Assembly (NCBI GenBank): GCA_964509765.1
Contig: CAZDYI010000108.1
Location: 1-12,127 of the forward strand
Length of the DNA: 12,127 nucleotides
Source of the DNA: CAZDYI01 sp964509765
Lineage (GTDB): Bacteria > Pseudomonadota > Gammaproteobacteria > Tethybacterales > Tethybacteraceae
Direction of reading: 5' to 3'
Shown here: positions 1-6,777 of the stretch, in pieces
Position numbering within the stretch: the stretch's first letter is position 1
How the letters are laid out: each line of letters opens with the position of its first letter
Notes under the pieces: generated by a model
Database searches by the model: none
What the model was told of the DNA's origin: nothing
What the model saw: the letters and a program-made list of their open reading frames with translations, nothing else
Made by a program: the position numbers and the translations under genes

Positions 1-19
1 GGCGCCGGGGGCGGAACCC

Positions 20-1180
20 ATGAAGATACACGAATACCAGGGCAAGGAGATCTTCCGCAACCACGGGATTCCCGTGCCCGACGGCGGCCCGTGCTTCTCG
101 GCCGAAGAGGCCCGCGCGAAGGCCGAGGCGCTCGGCGGCGACGCCTGGGTGGTCAAGGCCCAGATCCACGCCGGCGGCCGCGGAAAGGGCGGCGGCGTGA
201 AGGTGTGCAAGAGCCTCGACGAGGTCTCCGAGACGGCGGGCAAGCTGCTCGGGATGAACCTCGTCACCCACCAGACCGGCCCCGAGGGCCAGCAGGTGCG
301 CAGGCTGCTCGTCGAGCAGGGACTCGACATCGCAAAGGAGCTCTACCTCGGCATGGTCGTCGACCGCCAGGAGCAGAAGGTCGTGATCATGGCCTCGTCC
401 GAGGGCGGGGTGGAGATCGAGGAGGTCGCGGCCAAGACTCCCGAGAAGATCGTCAAGGCCTGGGTGGACCCCGCCGCGGGCGTCGACGAAGGCAAGGCGC
501 GCGAGATGGCCGCCGGCATCGGCCTCGAGGGCGAAGCGGTTGACGGGTTCGCCGACATGGCCGGCAAGCTCTACAAGGCATTTTCCGAGACCGACGCCTC
601 GCTGCTGGAGATAAACCCGCTCGTCGTAACCGGCTCGGGCTCGCTGATCGCCCTCGACGCGAAGATCAACTTCGACGACAACGCGCTCTACCGCCACAAG
701 GACCTCGCCGGACTCAAGGACCAGGACGAGGAGGACCCCGACGAGCAGGTCGCAGCCGAGCACGACCTTTCGTACATCTCGCTCGACGGCAACATCGGCT
801 GCATGGTAAACGGCGCGGGCCTCGCGATGGCGACGATGGACATCATCAAGCTTTGCGGCGGGAGCCCGGCGAACTTCCTCGACGTCGGCGGCGGCGCGAC
901 GAAGGAGCAGGTTTCCGAGGCGTTCAAGATCATGCTCGGCAACCCGGACCTCAAGGCGATCCTGATCAACATCTTCGGCGGGATCATGCGCTGCGACGTA
1001 ATCGCAGAGGGGGTGGTGGCCGCGGCTTCGGCGACGGACCTCAAGGTCCCGCTGGTGGTCCGCCTCGAGGGCACGAACGTCGAGGACGGCAACCGGATTC
1101 TCAGGGAGTCGGGCCTGGACATCATCACCGCGGACGACATGGAGAGCGCGGCGAGAAAGGCCGTCGAGGCCGCGGGCTGA
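20..1180 (+). CDS. sucC: Succinyl-CoA synthetase (ADP-forming), beta subunit
   Basis: Beta subunit of succinyl-CoA synthetase, which converts succinyl-CoA to succinate with substrate-level phosphorylation in the TCA cycle. It works in the cytoplasm as a complex with SucD. The protein is 386 aa, matching the usual 385-390 aa. It opens with the family signature MKIHEYQGKE. The ATP-grasp nucleotide-binding stretch KAQIHAGGRGKGGG lies at residues 46-59, and the C-terminal ligase-domain motif GGIMRCD at residues 320-326. The ATG start fits the family N terminus. Only 19 bases are visible upstream. A frame ending in TGA at 21-23 would overlap this ATG as ATGA, so a preceding gene could be coupled, but that is inference. 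sucD follows after 18 bp, which supports an operon. Identification is very secure. Confidence 0.98.
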   Translation: MKIHEYQGKEIFRNHGIPVPDGGPCFSAEEARAKAEALGGDAWVVKAQIHAGGRGKGGGVKVCKSLDEVSETAGKLLGMNLVTHQTGPEGQQVRRLLVEQGLDIAKELYLGMVVDRQEQKVVIMASSEGGVEIEEVAAKTPEKIVKAWVDPAAGVDEGKAREMAAGIGLEGEAVDGFADMAGKLYKAFSETDASLLEINPLVVTGSGSLIALDAKINFDDNALYRHKDLAGLKDQDEEDPDEQVAAEHDLSYISLDGNIGCMVNGAGLAMATMDIIKLCGGSPANFLDVGGGATKEQVSEAFKIMLGNPDLKAILINIFGGIMRCDVIAEGVVAAASATDLKVPLVVRLEGTNVEDGNRILRESGLDIITADDMESAARKAVEAAG

Positions 1181-1185
1181 CGGCC

Positions 1186-1192
1186 GGGGAGG
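1186..1192 (+). promoter_or_regulatory. Strong ribosome binding site of sucD
   Basis: GGGGAGG sits 6 bases before the GTG at 1199. It is the clearest Shine-Dalgarno sequence in the window and fixes the non-ATG start of sucD. Seen directly. Confidence 0.85.
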
Positions 1193-1198
1193 TTCACG

Positions 1199-2083
1199 GT
1201 GTCGATACTCATTGACAAGGACAGCCGCATCGTCACCCAGGGGATGACGGGCAAGACCGGCCAGTTCCACACCAAGCACAGCAAGGAGTACGCCAGCGGA
1301 GCGCAGTGCTACGTCGCGGGCGTCACCCCGGGCAAGGGCGGCCAGGAGTTCGAGGGCATCCCGGTGTACGACTCGGTCGCAGACGCGAAGGAGGCGACCT
1401 CGTGCAACGTCTCTGTGATTTACGTCCCGCCGCCTTTCGCGGCCGCGGCGATCGAGGAGGCGGTCAACGCCGGGATGGACCTCGTGATCTGCATCACCGA
1501 GGGCATACCGGTGCTCGACATGGTCCGCGTGCGGGACATGATGCGCGGCTCGAAGACCAGGCTCGTGGGCCCGAACTGCCCCGGCGTGATCACGCCGGAC
1601 GAGGTCAAGATCGGGATCATGCCGGGCTACATCCACAAGAAGGGCCCGATCGGGGTCGTCTCGCGGTCGGGGACGCTGACCTACGAGGCGGTCCACCAGC
1701 TCACGACGCTCGGCCTCGGGCAGTCGACCTGCGTCGGAATCGGCGGAGACCCGGTTAACGGGCTCAAGCACAGGGACGTGCTCGAGCTTTTCAACGACGA
1801 CCCCGACACCGAGGCGGTGGTGATGGTCGGCGAGATCGGCGGCACGGACGAGGAGGCCGCGGCCGAGTGGGCTCGCGACAACATGAAAAAGCCCGTGGTC
1901 GGATTCGTCGCCGGAGTCACAGCGCCGCCCGGAAAGAGGATGGGCCACGCCGGCGCGATCATAGCGGGCGGCAAGGGGACCGCCGAGGAGAAGATCGCGG
2001 CGATGGAAAGCGCCGGGATCAGGACCACGAGGAACCCCGCCGAGATCGGCAGCCTGCTCAAGTCGGCCCTCGACGGCAAGTAG
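1199..2083 (+). CDS. sucD: Succinyl-CoA synthetase, alpha subunit
   Basis: Alpha subunit of succinyl-CoA synthetase. It binds CoA and carries the histidine that is phosphorylated during catalysis. The 294-aa length is normal for the family. The N-terminal Rossmann CoA-binding domain includes GVTPGKGG (residues 41-48) and GPNCPG (124-129). The active-site histidine is H250 in KRMGHAGAI, equivalent to H246 of the E. coli protein. The start is GTG, chosen because a strong GGGGAGG ribosome site lies 6 bases upstream and because the protein then begins MSILIDKDS as in homologues. It forms the alpha/beta complex with the sucC product encoded just upstream. leuD begins 19 bp downstream. Confidence 0.98.
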   Translation: MSILIDKDSRIVTQGMTGKTGQFHTKHSKEYASGAQCYVAGVTPGKGGQEFEGIPVYDSVADAKEATSCNVSVIYVPPPFAAAAIEEAVNAGMDLVICITEGIPVLDMVRVRDMMRGSKTRLVGPNCPGVITPDEVKIGIMPGYIHKKGPIGVVSRSGTLTYEAVHQLTTLGLGQSTCVGIGGDPVNGLKHRDVLELFNDDPDTEAVVMVGEIGGTDEEAAAEWARDNMKKPVVGFVAGVTAPPGKRMGHAGAIIAGGKGTAEEKIAAMESAGIRTTRNPAEIGSLLKSALDGK

Positions 2084-2102
2084 GCCGTCCCGCCCCGGGA
2101 CG

Positions 2103-2771
2103 ATGGAAAGGTTCGAGGACTTCACCGGGCTGGTCGCGCCGTTCCCGCACGACGACGTCGACACCGACAGGATCATCCCGAAGCAGTTCCTGACGAGCAC
2201 GACCAAGACGGGCTACGGCCTGTTCCTGTTCAACGCCGACCGCTGGGTAAACCCGGCGAAGTCTTCCGGGACGACCCGCGGCGAGCTCGATCCCAACCCG
2301 GCGTTCGTGCTCAACGAGAGGCGCTACGAGGGCGCGCGGATCCTCGCGACCGGGCGCAACTTCGGCTGCGGCAGCTCGCGCGAGCACGCGGTCTGGGCGC
2401 TCACCGACTACGGCTTCCGGGCGATCATCGCGCCGGACTTCGCCGACATATTCAGCGTCAACTCGTCGAAGAACGGCCTGCTGCTGATCCGGCAGCCGGC
2501 CGAAACCGTCGAGCGGATCTGGGAGCTGTGCGCGTCAGATGAAGGCTTTTCCATCGGCGTAACGCTGGACGACCCGCAGCCGCACATCACGGTAAAGGGC
2601 GAGCGGCATCCCTTCGAGATCGACTCCGGCACCAAGGAGAGGCTCCTGTCCGGCATGGACGAGATCTCGGTAACCGAGCTGCTGATGGACAAGATCAAGG
2701 ACTACGAGGATCGCCGCCGCGAGGAGGAGCCCTGGCTTGAGATCGGCGGCGGGGGCGCCGGCCGCAGCTAG
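2103..2771 (+). CDS. leuD: 3-isopropylmalate dehydratase, small subunit
   Basis: Small (swivel-domain) subunit of isopropylmalate isomerase, which converts 2-isopropylmalate to 3-isopropylmalate in leucine synthesis together with LeuC. The protein is 222 aa, slightly above the usual 200-215. The N-terminal DVDTDRIIPKQFL (residues 18-30) and the signature GRNFGCGSSREHAVWAL (84-100) are diagnostic. The C-terminal extension after about residue 200 is charged and Gly-rich (ending GGGGAGRS) and looks like a poorly conserved tail. The ATG is preceded only by a weak CGGGA. The odd point is context: leuC, which normally directly precedes leuD in proteobacteria, is absent and sucCD sits there instead. 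leuB follows after 24 bp. Confidence 0.96.
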   Translation: MERFEDFTGLVAPFPHDDVDTDRIIPKQFLTSTTKTGYGLFLFNADRWVNPAKSSGTTRGELDPNPAFVLNERRYEGARILATGRNFGCGSSREHAVWALTDYGFRAIIAPDFADIFSVNSSKNGLLLIRQPAETVERIWELCASDEGFSIGVTLDDPQPHITVKGERHPFEIDSGTKERLLSGMDEISVTELLMDKIKDYEDRRREEEPWLEIGGGGAGRS

Positions 2772-2795
2772 AAGAAGCAGCCGACCTCACCGGTC

Positions 2796-3881
2796 GTGAC
2801 GCGCAAGGTGCTGTTGCTTCCCGGGGACGGGATCGGGCCTGAGGTCACTGCCCAGGCCGAGCGCGCATTGGAAACCGCCGGCAAGGCCGCGGGAGAGATC
2901 GAGTGGGAGTCCGCCCCCTTCGGCGGCGAGGCCATCGACCTGCACGGCGACCCGCTGCCGGAGGCGACGCTTGGGAAGGCCCTCGCTGCCGACGCGGTGC
3001 TGCTCGGCGCGGTCGGGCTGCCGAAGCACGATTCCCTGCCGCTGGAGCAAAAGCCGGAAAAGGGCCTGCTGCGCCTGCGGTCCGCGCTCGGCGCCTATGC
3101 CAACCTGAGGCCGGCCGTCTGCTTCGAGGGTCTCGCGGACGCGTCGACCCTGAGGCGGGAAGTGGTGGAGGGCACGGACCTGCTGATCGTCAGGGAGCTG
3201 ATAGGCGGCATCTACTTCTCCGAGCCGCGCGGCTTCGATGGCGATGGGGAAGGCCGGAGCGCCCGCAACACGATGCGCTACTCGGCGGAGGAGGTGCGGC
3301 GCGTCGCGAAGGTGGCATTCGAGGCCGCGCAGGGCCGCGGGAAAAGGCTGTGCTCGGTGGACAAGGCGAACGTGCTTGAGGTGAGCATCCTCTGGCGCGA
3401 TACGGTAACAAAGATGTCAGCAGATTATCCCGACGTCGAGCTCACTCACATGTACGTCGACAACTGCGCCATGCAGCTTGTCCGCGACCCGCGCCAGTTC
3501 GACGTAATCGTCACATCAAACCTGTTCGGCGACATACTCTCGGACCTGGCCTCTGAGCTCGCGGGATCGATCGGCATGCTGCCGTCCGCGGCGACAGGTG
3601 AGGGGCCGGGGCTGTACGAGCCAGTCCACGGCAGCGCCCCTGACATCGCGGGTAAGGACTTGGCCAACCCCTGCGCCGCGATCCTTTCGCTTGCGATGCT
3701 CCTCGAGCACAGCCTGGGCGAGCCCGAGCTGTCCCGCAAGCTGGCCGCCGCAGTGCGTGAGGCTGTCTCGTCCGGCCTTCGCACCGCAGACATCGCAGGC
3801 GGCGGGGACAAGGCGGTCGGGTGTTCGGAGATGGGCGACGCGATCCTGGAGAGGTTCGAAAAAAGCCTCGGTCAGGGATAA
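2796..3881 (+). CDS. leuB: 3-isopropylmalate dehydrogenase
   Basis: NAD-dependent oxidative decarboxylation of 3-isopropylmalate to 2-oxoisocaproate, the step after LeuCD in leucine synthesis. The 361 aa are normal for LeuB. Family features in order: N-terminal KVLLLPGDGIGPEV, LPLEQKPEKGLLRLR around residues 81-95, catalytic Tyr140 in GGIYF, catalytic Lys190 in DKANVL, metal-binding Asp222 (YVDN), Asp246 and Asp250 (FGDILSD), and the NAD-binding HGSAPDIAGKD at 278-288. The LPLEQKPEKG segment favours isopropylmalate over isocitrate or tartrate dehydrogenase relatives. The GTG start is chosen because it gives the conserved N terminus, although no good ribosome site precedes it. Translation may depend on coupling from leuD, 24 bp upstream. 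asd starts 18 bp downstream. Confidence 0.97.
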   Translation: MTRKVLLLPGDGIGPEVTAQAERALETAGKAAGEIEWESAPFGGEAIDLHGDPLPEATLGKALAADAVLLGAVGLPKHDSLPLEQKPEKGLLRLRSALGAYANLRPAVCFEGLADASTLRREVVEGTDLLIVRELIGGIYFSEPRGFDGDGEGRSARNTMRYSAEEVRRVAKVAFEAAQGRGKRLCSVDKANVLEVSILWRDTVTKMSADYPDVELTHMYVDNCAMQLVRDPRQFDVIVTSNLFGDILSDLASELAGSIGMLPSAATGEGPGLYEPVHGSAPDIAGKDLANPCAAILSLAMLLEHSLGEPELSRKLAAAVREAVSSGLRTADIAGGGDKAVGCSEMGDAILERFEKSLGQG

Positions 3882-3899
3882 TGCACGCCGGAAGCGAAA

Positions 3900-4949
3900 A
3901 TGGCTGACGAAAACGAAAACAGCTTTGCGGCGTCCGGGGTGGACCTGGCGGTAGCCGGCGTGACGGGCGCAGTAGGCGGCGAGATGCTTGCCGTGCTCGA
4001 GCGGCGCGGCTTTCCCGTGCGCAACCTGTACCCGCTTGCGTCGGGCCGGAAGCAAGGCAGGACCGTCGGGTTCAGGGGCAGGGAGGTCGAGGTCGGCAGC
4101 GTCGCCGACTTCGACTTCTCCAAGGCCGGCATCGCGCTGTTCTCCATGGGCGGCGGGCCTTCCCTTGAGCACGCGCCGCGCGCGGCCGAGGCCGGCTGCC
4201 TGGTGGTCGACAACTCGTCCGCGTTCCGCAGGGACGACGACGTCCCGCTTGTGGTGGCGGAAGTCAATCAGCAGGAGCTCGACAGGCGCCCGGAGCGGGG
4301 AATCGTGTCCAACCCCAACTGCTCGACGATGCAGCTGTTGGTTGCCCTAAAGCCGATCCATGACCGGGTCGGGATCGAGCGCCTCCACGTTGCGACTTAC
4401 CAGTCGGTGTCCGGCGCAGGCGCTTCCGCAATGAGCGAGATGCTGGAGCAGACCAGGGCGGCCCTGGACGGGCGCGAGCCCGTTTGCGAGAGGTTCCCGG
4501 TGCCGGTTGCCTTCAACGCCATCCCCCACATAGACGAGTTCCAGGAAAACGGCTTCACGAAGGAGGAGATGAAGGTCGTCTGGGAAACGCACAAGATACT
4601 CGGCGACAGCTCGATCGGGATCTCTGCGACCGCGGTGCGCATCCCGGTCATGCGCGGCCACAGTGAGGCCGCGTTCCTCACCACCCGGGAGTACCTGGGC
4701 GCCGAGTCGACCAAGGCGCTTCTGGAGGAGGCCCCTGGGATCGTGGTGGTCGACGAAAGGGCCCCCGGCGGCTACCCCACGGCCCTGACCCATGCCGACG
4801 GCGACGACTCGGTGTACGTCGGGCGGATAAGAGACGACATCTACGAGCGCTGCGGCCTGCACATGTGGATCGTCTCGGACAACCTGCTCAAGGGAGCCGC
4901 GCTCAATGCGGTGCAGGTCGCTGAGTTGCTGGTCGAGCGCAAGTACTGA
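3900..4949 (+). CDS. asd: Aspartate-semialdehyde dehydrogenase
   Basis: NADPH-dependent reduction of aspartyl phosphate to aspartate semialdehyde, the branch point toward lysine/diaminopimelate, threonine and methionine. The protein is 349 aa; the usual length is about 335-345, the extra being a roughly 13-residue polar N-terminal extension. The nucleotide-binding loop VAGVTGAVGGEML lies at residues 18-30. The catalytic cysteine is C141 in SNPNCSTMQ, and the acid/base histidine is H254 in MRGHSEA. ETHKILGD and the SVSGAG loop are also present. A GGAAG ribosome site lies 6 bases upstream of the ATG. It is the last gene of the sucCD-leuDB-asd run and converges on the minus-strand zinc-binding protein gene. 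leuB-asd adjacency is common in proteobacteria. Confidence 0.97.
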   Translation: MADENENSFAASGVDLAVAGVTGAVGGEMLAVLERRGFPVRNLYPLASGRKQGRTVGFRGREVEVGSVADFDFSKAGIALFSMGGGPSLEHAPRAAEAGCLVVDNSSAFRRDDDVPLVVAEVNQQELDRRPERGIVSNPNCSTMQLLVALKPIHDRVGIERLHVATYQSVSGAGASAMSEMLEQTRAALDGREPVCERFPVPVAFNAIPHIDEFQENGFTKEEMKVVWETHKILGDSSIGISATAVRIPVMRGHSEAAFLTTREYLGAESTKALLEEAPGIVVVDERAPGGYPTALTHADGDDSVYVGRIRDDIYERCGLHMWIVSDNLLKGAALNAVQVAELLVERKY

Positions 4950-5046
4950 TGATCAAGACTGTAATCGCCGTTTGCGAGCTGGCGTGGAGTAGACAGGCAT
5001 TGTCCATGACTCCTGCAGTCAAATCGGCTTTCCTGACTGACGGGCC
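4950..5046. other. Convergent spacer between asd and znuA, no clear terminator
   Basis: These 97 bp separate two convergent gene ends. I see only weak inverted repeats: CAGTCA/TGACTG (5016-5021 with 5034-5039, loop 12), an overlapping alternative TGACT/AGTCA (5007-5011 with 5017-5021, loop 5), and CGGGC/GCCCG (5041-5045 with 5052-5056), which spans the znuA stop. None has a T-run on either strand, so no intrinsic terminator can be claimed. Confidence 0.4.
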
Positions 5047-6243
5047 TCAACGCCCGCAGCTTGCGAAACCCTTTGCAACCGATGTCATTAACTCTGCGTA
5101 ACTGCCTTTGTTTACGGCAGATATCTCGCCGAATGGAATTACTGATATTGTCCCGGTGTCGGCAATGTCGGTGAACGAGTCTCCGTGGGATTCCTCGACC
5201 TCAGGAGCCCCGAAGATCAGGCATCCCGGACCGTCCTCGGCGAGGCGCTCGCGGATCTCGACAAGCCTGCGCCCGGACACGGTGGAGAAGTGCACGTCCT
5301 GCTGTTCCGCATCGTAGTACGGCCGGACGTCGTCTCGAAGCGCGAAGTACCGGTAGGAGTCATGCCAGACCACGACCTGCCTCACCGTTGAATTGCCAAG
5401 GATGGATGACAGCTGCGCGTCCAGCTCTCGCAGTCCCTGCACGGCCCGCTTGGCGTTTGCGGAATAGGACCCTGCGTTTGCGGGATCTGATTCCGAAAGG
5501 GCGGTTGACACGACATCGACGATTCCCGAGGCCGCGTCGAGCGACAGCCACATGTGTGGATCCACGCAGCCCGGCTCTGAACGGGACATTTCATCGCCGT
5601 TGCGGTCATGATCGTCATGGTCATCGTGCTCATGATCCTCGTCATGTGAATCGTCATGTGAATTGTCGTCATGATGATCGTCATGATCGTCGTGTGATTC
5701 ATGGTCATCGTCGTGCTCGTGATGATCGTCGTCATCATCATGCGAGTCATGGTCATCGTCGTGCTCGTGATGGTCGTCGTCGTCATCATGCGAGTCATGG
5801 TCGTCGTCGTGCTCGTCCAAGTGCCCGTCGCGGTCGTGGTTATGGCAATGCTCGCTGAAGACTAGCAGTTCGTACGGAAGGTCCTCGACCAGCCTGACGA
5901 CCCCGCCCCTGTCTCCGCGCAGCTGGTCCAGCTCGTCATGGTCGAGCACGTCCGGCTCGTCGGCGCCGAGGATGACCACGAGGTCGGCGCCGGCCAGCAT
6001 CTCCAGCTTCCGTGCGGTCAGGTTGACGTCGTGGACGGAATCGCCAGGCTCAAGAAACAGGGCTGCGTCCGCTTGCGTTCCGTCAACGACCTGCAGCACA
6101 AGCGAGTGTATTGCAGGAACAGAAGTGACGACGGAAGGCTTGCCGTCGGCGGCAAGGGCAGGGGAACCCATAAGCGAAATCAACGCTCCGGACAGAACAC
6201 GGAGAAAGCGGTCGGACAAGGTCCATTGCTGGGAACGAAACAT
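5047..6243 (-). CDS. znuA: Periplasmic zinc-binding protein (ZnuA-like) with a long His/Asp loop
   Basis: Solute-binding protein of a ZnuABC-type zinc importer (cluster A-I family), 398 aa against about 310 for E. coli ZnuA. Residues 1-31 form a signal peptide (hydrophobic core VLSGALISLMG, likely cut after SPALA). Zinc-ligand histidines align at H71 (VHDVNL), H230 (DPHMWL) and H294 (WHDSYRYF). C341 and C396 match the C-terminal disulfide of E. coli ZnuA. The excess length is an acidic loop, residues 131-218, with about 26 His and 40 Asp. The residue before the first ligand histidine is Val, where E. coli has the Glu ligand. TGAGG eight bases upstream is the ribosome site. The gene starts 30 bp after folA and may have its own promoter. 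No znuB or znuC is in the window. Base composition is lower than in neighbouring genes (28 of 60 GC at 5101-5160). Metal specificity is inferred. Confidence 0.92.
   Translation of the reverse strand: MFRSQQWTLSDRFLRVLSGALISLMGSPALAADGKPSVVTSVPAIHSLVLQVVDGTQADAALFLEPGDSVHDVNLTARKLEMLAGADLVVILGADEPDVLDHDELDQLRGDRGGVVRLVEDLPYELLVFSEHCHNHDRDGHLDEHDDDHDSHDDDDDHHEHDDDHDSHDDDDDHHEHDDDHESHDDHDDHHDDNSHDDSHDEDHEHDDHDDHDRNGDEMSRSEPGCVDPHMWLSLDAASGIVDVVSTALSESDPANAGSYSANAKRAVQGLRELDAQLSSILGNSTVRQVVVWHDSYRYFALRDDVRPYYDAEQQDVHFSTVSGRRLVEIRERLAEDGPGCLIFGAPEVEESHGDSFTDIADTGTISVIPFGEISAVNKGSYAELMTSVAKGFASCGR
5671..5814 (-). repeat. Three 48-bp in-frame tandem repeats in znuA
   Basis: Units lie at 5767-5814, 5719-5766 and 5671-5718, each coding 16 residues of the form EHDDDHDSHDDDDDHH. 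The first two differ at 3 of 48 bases, all synonymous GAC/GAT changes. The third is more diverged but keeps an identical 18-base end. More degenerate GAC/CAT-rich sequence continues to about 5590. The pattern indicates recent duplication by slippage or unequal exchange inside an already His/Asp-rich loop. Confidence 0.95.
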
Positions 6244-6273
6244 GGTTCAGCCTCACTATGCGACCGCAGTTTA

Positions 6274-6777
6274 TCACTTGCGGCGGCGATAGTATAGCAC
6301 AAAAACGTGGGCAGGATGCTCGTCCTCCCGCTCCTCGCTCGATGCTTCCCAGGCATCAGGGTCGATGTCGGGAAAGAAGGCGTCGCCCTCGAACTCGTCG
6401 TCGAAGCGGCTTATTGCCATCCCGTCGGCCAGCCCGATCGTCTGGCGGTAGATCTCCGCCCCGCCCGCGATCCAGGTGACGTCGCCGGGCAGTTCGGCCG
6501 CGGCCTGAAGCGCCTCGTCGATCCCGCCGCAAGTCACGCACCCTTCCGGACGGAACGACTTGTTCCGCGTGACGACAACGGTGTGCCGGCCCTCGAGCGG
6601 CTTGCCGATCGACTCGAACGTCTTCCTGCCCATCACCAGCGCGCATCCCATCGTCAGCCTCCTAAACCTCGCAAGGTCGCTCCGGGACCTCCACGGCAGG
6701 CGGCCTTCGCTGCCGATCACGCCGTTGGCCGCGACCGCGGCGATCAGCCGGACTTCCTTGCCTGTGCCGTCACTCAC
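6274..6777 (-). CDS. folA: Dihydrofolate reductase
   Basis: NADPH-dependent reduction of dihydrofolate to tetrahydrofolate, which regenerates the cofactor oxidised by thymidylate synthase. The 167 aa are typical for bacterial chromosomal DHFR. Visible features are the Met20-loop region ANGVIGSEGRLPW (residues 17-29), the catalytic acid D34 in SDLARF (equivalent to D27 of E. coli), the NADPH-binding MGRKTFESIG, and the IAGGAEIYRQ motif. The start is GTG, overlapping the thyA stop as GTGA (6774-6777), which indicates translational coupling. A few extra N-terminal residues (MSDGTGKE) precede the first strand. znuA starts 30 bp after the stop. Confidence 0.97.
   Translation of the reverse strand: MSDGTGKEVRLIAAVAANGVIGSEGRLPWRSRSDLARFRRLTMGCALVMGRKTFESIGKPLEGRHTVVVTRNKSFRPEGCVTCGGIDEALQAAAELPGDVTWIAGGAEIYRQTIGLADGMAISRFDDEFEGDAFFPDIDPDAWEASSEEREDEHPAHVFVLYYRRRK
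6285..6299 (-). promoter_or_regulatory. Candidate extended -10 promoter with Zur-like operator for znuA
   Basis: On the minus strand this 15-mer reads TGCTATACTATCGCC. TATACT (6296-6291) with the preceding TGC forms an extended -10 box; no good -35 is seen at 16-18 bp. The core GCTATACTATCGC is an imperfect palindrome, and the 15-mer agrees at 11 positions with TGTTATAATATCACA, the E. coli znu operator core as I remember it. A start near 6284 would give a leader of about 40 nt to the znuA ATG. The site lies inside the last codons of folA, so codon choice could explain it. Confidence 0.35.

Noticed and set aside
5007..5056. Intrinsic terminator between asd and znuA
   Set aside because: The hairpins have only 5-6 bp stems, overlap one another and lack a following T-run on either strand.
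5671..5814. CRISPR-like array at the 48-bp repeats
   Set aside because: The units are directly abutting with no spacers, and they code in frame for the zinc-binding protein loop.
5382..5858. Reading frames of 138 and 156 codons across the His/Asp repeat, in the other minus frame and on the plus strand
   Set aside because: They are low-complexity Met/Thr- or Arg/His-rich shadows of the GAC/CAT repeats, with no signal peptide or domain.
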